This document shows positions 61,780-64,000 of a stretch of 64,000 nt of DNA, piece after piece. The stretch's first letter is position 1, and each line of letters starts with the position of its first letter. Both the position numbers and the translations under genes were made by a program. The stretch comes from an uncultured Prevotellaceae bacterium (lineage in GTDB: Bacteria; Bacteroidota; Bacteroidia; Bacteroidales; Bacteroidaceae). The notes under the pieces are model-generated. The model was given only the letters and a program-made list of their open reading frames with translations, was not told the DNA's origin and ran no database searches. Location of the stretch: positions 1-64,000 of the forward strand of contig CAMHUI010000003.1 of assembly GCA_946188345.1 (NCBI GenBank), written 5' to 3'.

Positions 61780-63672
61780 ATGAAGAAGTGGACTATTGAA
61801 GACTCGAAGGAACTCTACAACCTGAATGGTTGGGGAACCTCCTATTTCGGTGTAAACGAAGAAGGCAACGTCTATGTGACACCCTGCAAGGACGACACCC
61901 AGATAGACCTTCACGAAGTGATGAACGAACTGGCCCTGCGCGATGTGACCACACCCGTACTGCTGCGTTTCACCGATATCCTTGACAACCGCATCGAGAA
62001 GACGGCCTCCTGCTTCAAGAAAGCCGCCGAGGAATACGACTTCAAGGCCGAGAACTTCGTCATCTACCCCATCAAGGTCAACCAGATGCAGCCTGTCGTC
62101 GAGGAAATCATCTCCCACGGCCGCAAATTCAACCTTGGCCTCGAAGCCGGCTCCAAGCCCGAGCTCCACGCCGTCATCGCCGTGCAGTGCCAGAGCGACT
62201 CGCTCATCATCTGCAACGGCTACAAAGACCAGAGCTACATCGAGCTGGCCCTGCTGGCCCAGAAGATGGGCAAGCGCATCTTCATCGTCGTCGAGAAGCT
62301 GAACGAGCTCGAGACCATTGCCCGCGCCGCCAAGAAACTCAACGTGAAACCCCTCCTCGGCATCCGCATCAAGCTGGCCTCGTCAGGCTCAGGCAAATGG
62401 GAGGAGAGCGGCGGCGACGCCTCGAAGTTCGGACTCACATCCTCAGAACTGCTGAAGGCACTGCAGATACTCGACGAGAAAGGCCTGCACGACTCGCTTA
62501 GGCTCATCCACTTCCACATCGGCTCGCAGATAACGAAGATACGCCGCATCCAGACCGCCCTGCGCGAGGCGGCACAGTTCTACGTGCAGCTACACAAGAT
62601 GGGCTACAACGTCGACTTCGTCGACTGCGGCGGCGGACTCGGCGTCGACTACGACGGCACGCGCTCGTCATCATCCGAGAGCTCCGTCAACTATAGCATC
62701 CAAGAATACGTCAACGACTGTATCTACCAGTTTGTCGATGCAGCCAACAAAAACGGCATCCCCCACCCCAACATCATCACCGAGAGCGGCCGTTCGCTGA
62801 CCGCCCACCACTCCGTCCTCGTCATCGACGTGCTCGAAACGGCCACGCTGCCCGAGATGCCCGAAGAGTTTGAGGCCTCAGAAAAAGACCATCAACTCGT
62901 CCGCGACCTCTACGAGATATGGGACAACCTCAACCCCCGAAACATGCTTGAAGACTGGCATGACGCCGAACAGATACGCGAAGAGGCGCTCGACCTGTTC
63001 TCCCACGGCCTCATCGACCTGAAGACACGCGCCGAGATAGAATCGATGTTCTGGAGCGTATGCCGCGAAATCAACACCCTCGCCAAGTCGCTCAAGCATA
63101 TCCCCGAGGAACTGCGCTCGCTGGATAAGCTCCTGGCCGACAAATACTTCTGCAACTTCTCACTCTTCCAGAGCCTGCCCGACTCCTGGGCCATCGACCA
63201 GATATTCCCCATCGCACCCATCCAGCGACTCAACGAGCGGCCTACACGCAACGCAACACTGCAGGACATCACCTGCGACAGCGACGGAAAGATTGCCAAC
63301 TTCGTCACCGGACTGCACATCTCCCACGTACTCCCCGTACACGCCCTCAGACGCAACGAGCCCTACTACCTCGGCGTATTCCTCGTAGGAGCCTATCAGG
63401 AAATCCTCGGCGACATGCACAACCTCTTCGGCGACACCAACGCCGTACACATCTCCGTGAAGGACGGACACTACCACATCGACCAGATCATCGACGGCGA
63501 GACCGTGGAAGAAGTGCTCGACTACGTGCAGTTCAATCCCAAGAAACTCGTCAGGCAGCTGGAAATCTGGGTCATGAAAAGCGTCAAGCAAGGCAAGATC
63601 TCACTCGAAGAGGGCAAGGAGTTCCTTTCCAACTACCGCTCCGGACTCTACGGATACACCTATCTCGAATAG
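61780..63672 (+). CDS. speA: Biosynthetic arginine decarboxylase
   Basis: A 630-aa PLP enzyme converting arginine to agmatine for polyamine synthesis. Seen: the PLP-lysine segment FVIYPIKVNQMQPVVEEI, GLEAGSKPELHA, the HFHIGSQI and DCGGGLGVDYDG phosphate-binding regions and the ITESGRSLTAHHSVLV motif. The family-typical long C-terminal part carries VGAYQEILGDMHNLFGDTN. The length matches SpeA. Confidence 0.96.
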   Translation: MKKWTIEDSKELYNLNGWGTSYFGVNEEGNVYVTPCKDDTQIDLHEVMNELALRDVTTPVLLRFTDILDNRIEKTASCFKKAAEEYDFKAENFVIYPIKVNQMQPVVEEIISHGRKFNLGLEAGSKPELHAVIAVQCQSDSLIICNGYKDQSYIELALLAQKMGKRIFIVVEKLNELETIARAAKKLNVKPLLGIRIKLASSGSGKWEESGGDASKFGLTSSELLKALQILDEKGLHDSLRLIHFHIGSQITKIRRIQTALREAAQFYVQLHKMGYNVDFVDCGGGLGVDYDGTRSSSSESSVNYSIQEYVNDCIYQFVDAANKNGIPHPNIITESGRSLTAHHSVLVIDVLETATLPEMPEEFEASEKDHQLVRDLYEIWDNLNPRNMLEDWHDAEQIREEALDLFSHGLIDLKTRAEIESMFWSVCREINTLAKSLKHIPEELRSLDKLLADKYFCNFSLFQSLPDSWAIDQIFPIAPIQRLNERPTRNATLQDITCDSDGKIANFVTGLHISHVLPVHALRRNEPYYLGVFLVGAYQEILGDMHNLFGDTNAVHISVKDGHYHIDQIIDGETVEEVLDYVQFNPKKLVRQLEIWVMKSVKQGKISLEEGKEFLSNYRSGLYGYTYLE

Positions 63673-63673
63673 C

Positions 63674-63779
63674 ATACAAAACCACTCCCTTACCCTCCCG
63701 AAGGGAGTGGACTTTTGGCAACCGACAAGTATTACTCTTTAATCCCCACTCCCTTCGGGAGGGGCAAGGGGGCGGGTAT
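63674..63779. repeat. GC-rich hairpins after speA
   Basis: CCACTCCCTT pairs with AAGGGAGTGG near 63685-63710, and CTCCCTTCGGGAG near 63749 is a second hairpin of the same sequence type. They likely terminate speA. They resemble the PUL hairpins at 50246 and 56302 in being built from CTCCC/GGGAG. Confidence 0.65.
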
Positions 63780-63790
63780 CCCAGACCGCT

Positions 63791-64000
63791 ATGCTTCAAC
63801 GTTTCCTACACGACATCCTCCCACTCAAAGACGGCCTCTTCCGTCTGGCTCTGCGCATCACGATGAGCCGCGAAGAAGCCGAGGACATCGTGCAGGAGAC
63901 ACTCATCAAGCTATGGGAGCGGCGCGAACAGTGGGACACCATCGAGTCCCTCGAAGCCTACGCCAACACCCTCTGCCACAACCTCTCGCTCGACCGCCTG
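63791..64000 (+). CDS. ECF-type sigma factor, truncated by the window edge
   Basis: An open frame of 70 codons with no stop: MLQRFLHDILPLKDGLFRLA and then ITMSREEAEDIVQETLIKLWE. This is sigma region 2 (the -10-recognising helix). It is missing from the ORF track. It starts after the speA terminator and therefore has its own promoter or reads from speA. Confidence 0.82.
   Translation, partial: MLQRFLHDILPLKDGLFRLALRITMSREEAEDIVQETLIKLWERREQWDTIESLEAYANTLCHNLSLDRL

Overview
The window looks like a chromosomal segment of a Bacteroidales bacterium, most likely a Prevotella-type (Prevotellaceae) gut, oral or rumen species. The evidence is direct: many genes are preceded by the Bacteroidetes promoter (TTTG, about 19-21 bases, TAnnTTTG). 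There is a SusC/SusD pair and a giant hybrid two-component sensor. Many secreted proteins end in a DLQGRRV...KGxYIxNGKK tail, and Shine-Dalgarno sites are weak or absent. GC content is moderately high by eye. No phage, insertion sequence with transposase, CRISPR array or rRNA was seen.

Layout. 1-90: 3' part of a probable tRNA-Asn with its terminator. 304-4118: a radical-SAM sulfatase maturase translationally coupled to a large Ser-type sulfatase. 4171-8894: the housekeeping rimP-nusA-infB operon. 9012-10166: a FucO-like lactaldehyde reductase. 10402-14221: an overlapping ECF sigma / FecR-like anti-sigma / STN-containing outer-membrane barrel operon. 14448-17510 (-): a secreted FG-GAP + GH43 fusion. 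17569-21217 (-): sufB-sufC-sufD. 21492-23828 (-): pnp. 24035-29890: a GH27 alpha-galactosidase, a thioredoxin-fold lipoprotein lacking the CXXC, a tandem-duplicated esterase and a NUDIX hydrolase. 29891-32600: a repeat-rich, gene-poor stretch with a frameshifted small secreted protein and an Asp-box protein.

32820-58254 (-) is one large polysaccharide utilization locus (PUL). In transcription order it encodes an ELWxxDGT-repeat protein, SusC, SusD, a SusE-position lipoprotein, a sialidase-fold paralogue, a Tat-type metallophosphoesterase, two more sialidase-fold paralogues, a double-barrel GH-A enzyme whose second barrel looks catalytically dead, a hybrid two-component regulator, a hypothetical secreted protein and a GH43 enzyme. 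58917-63672 (+) returns to housekeeping: topA, aroK and speA. A truncated ECF sigma factor runs off the right edge.

How it works together (inference): SusC/D and the lipoprotein would bind and import an oligosaccharide released at the surface. The sialidase-fold, GH-A, GH43 and phosphoesterase proteins would trim it, and the hybrid sensor would induce the locus. Two GH43 genes and the sialidase/GH93-like fold make an arabinose-containing glycan the first guess, but the substrate is not settled by sequence.

The most unusual layer is the non-coding repeats, several of which enter genes. Heptanucleotide tandem repeats (AACTCTA type) form the REC-AraC linker of the sensor and part of a barrel protein. 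A palindromic element supplies the C-terminus and stop of the sensor and is also found within the signal-peptide codons of one paralogue. A 252-bp element with about 25-bp terminal inverted repeats and 9-bp flanking direct repeats sits on the stop codon of that same paralogue.
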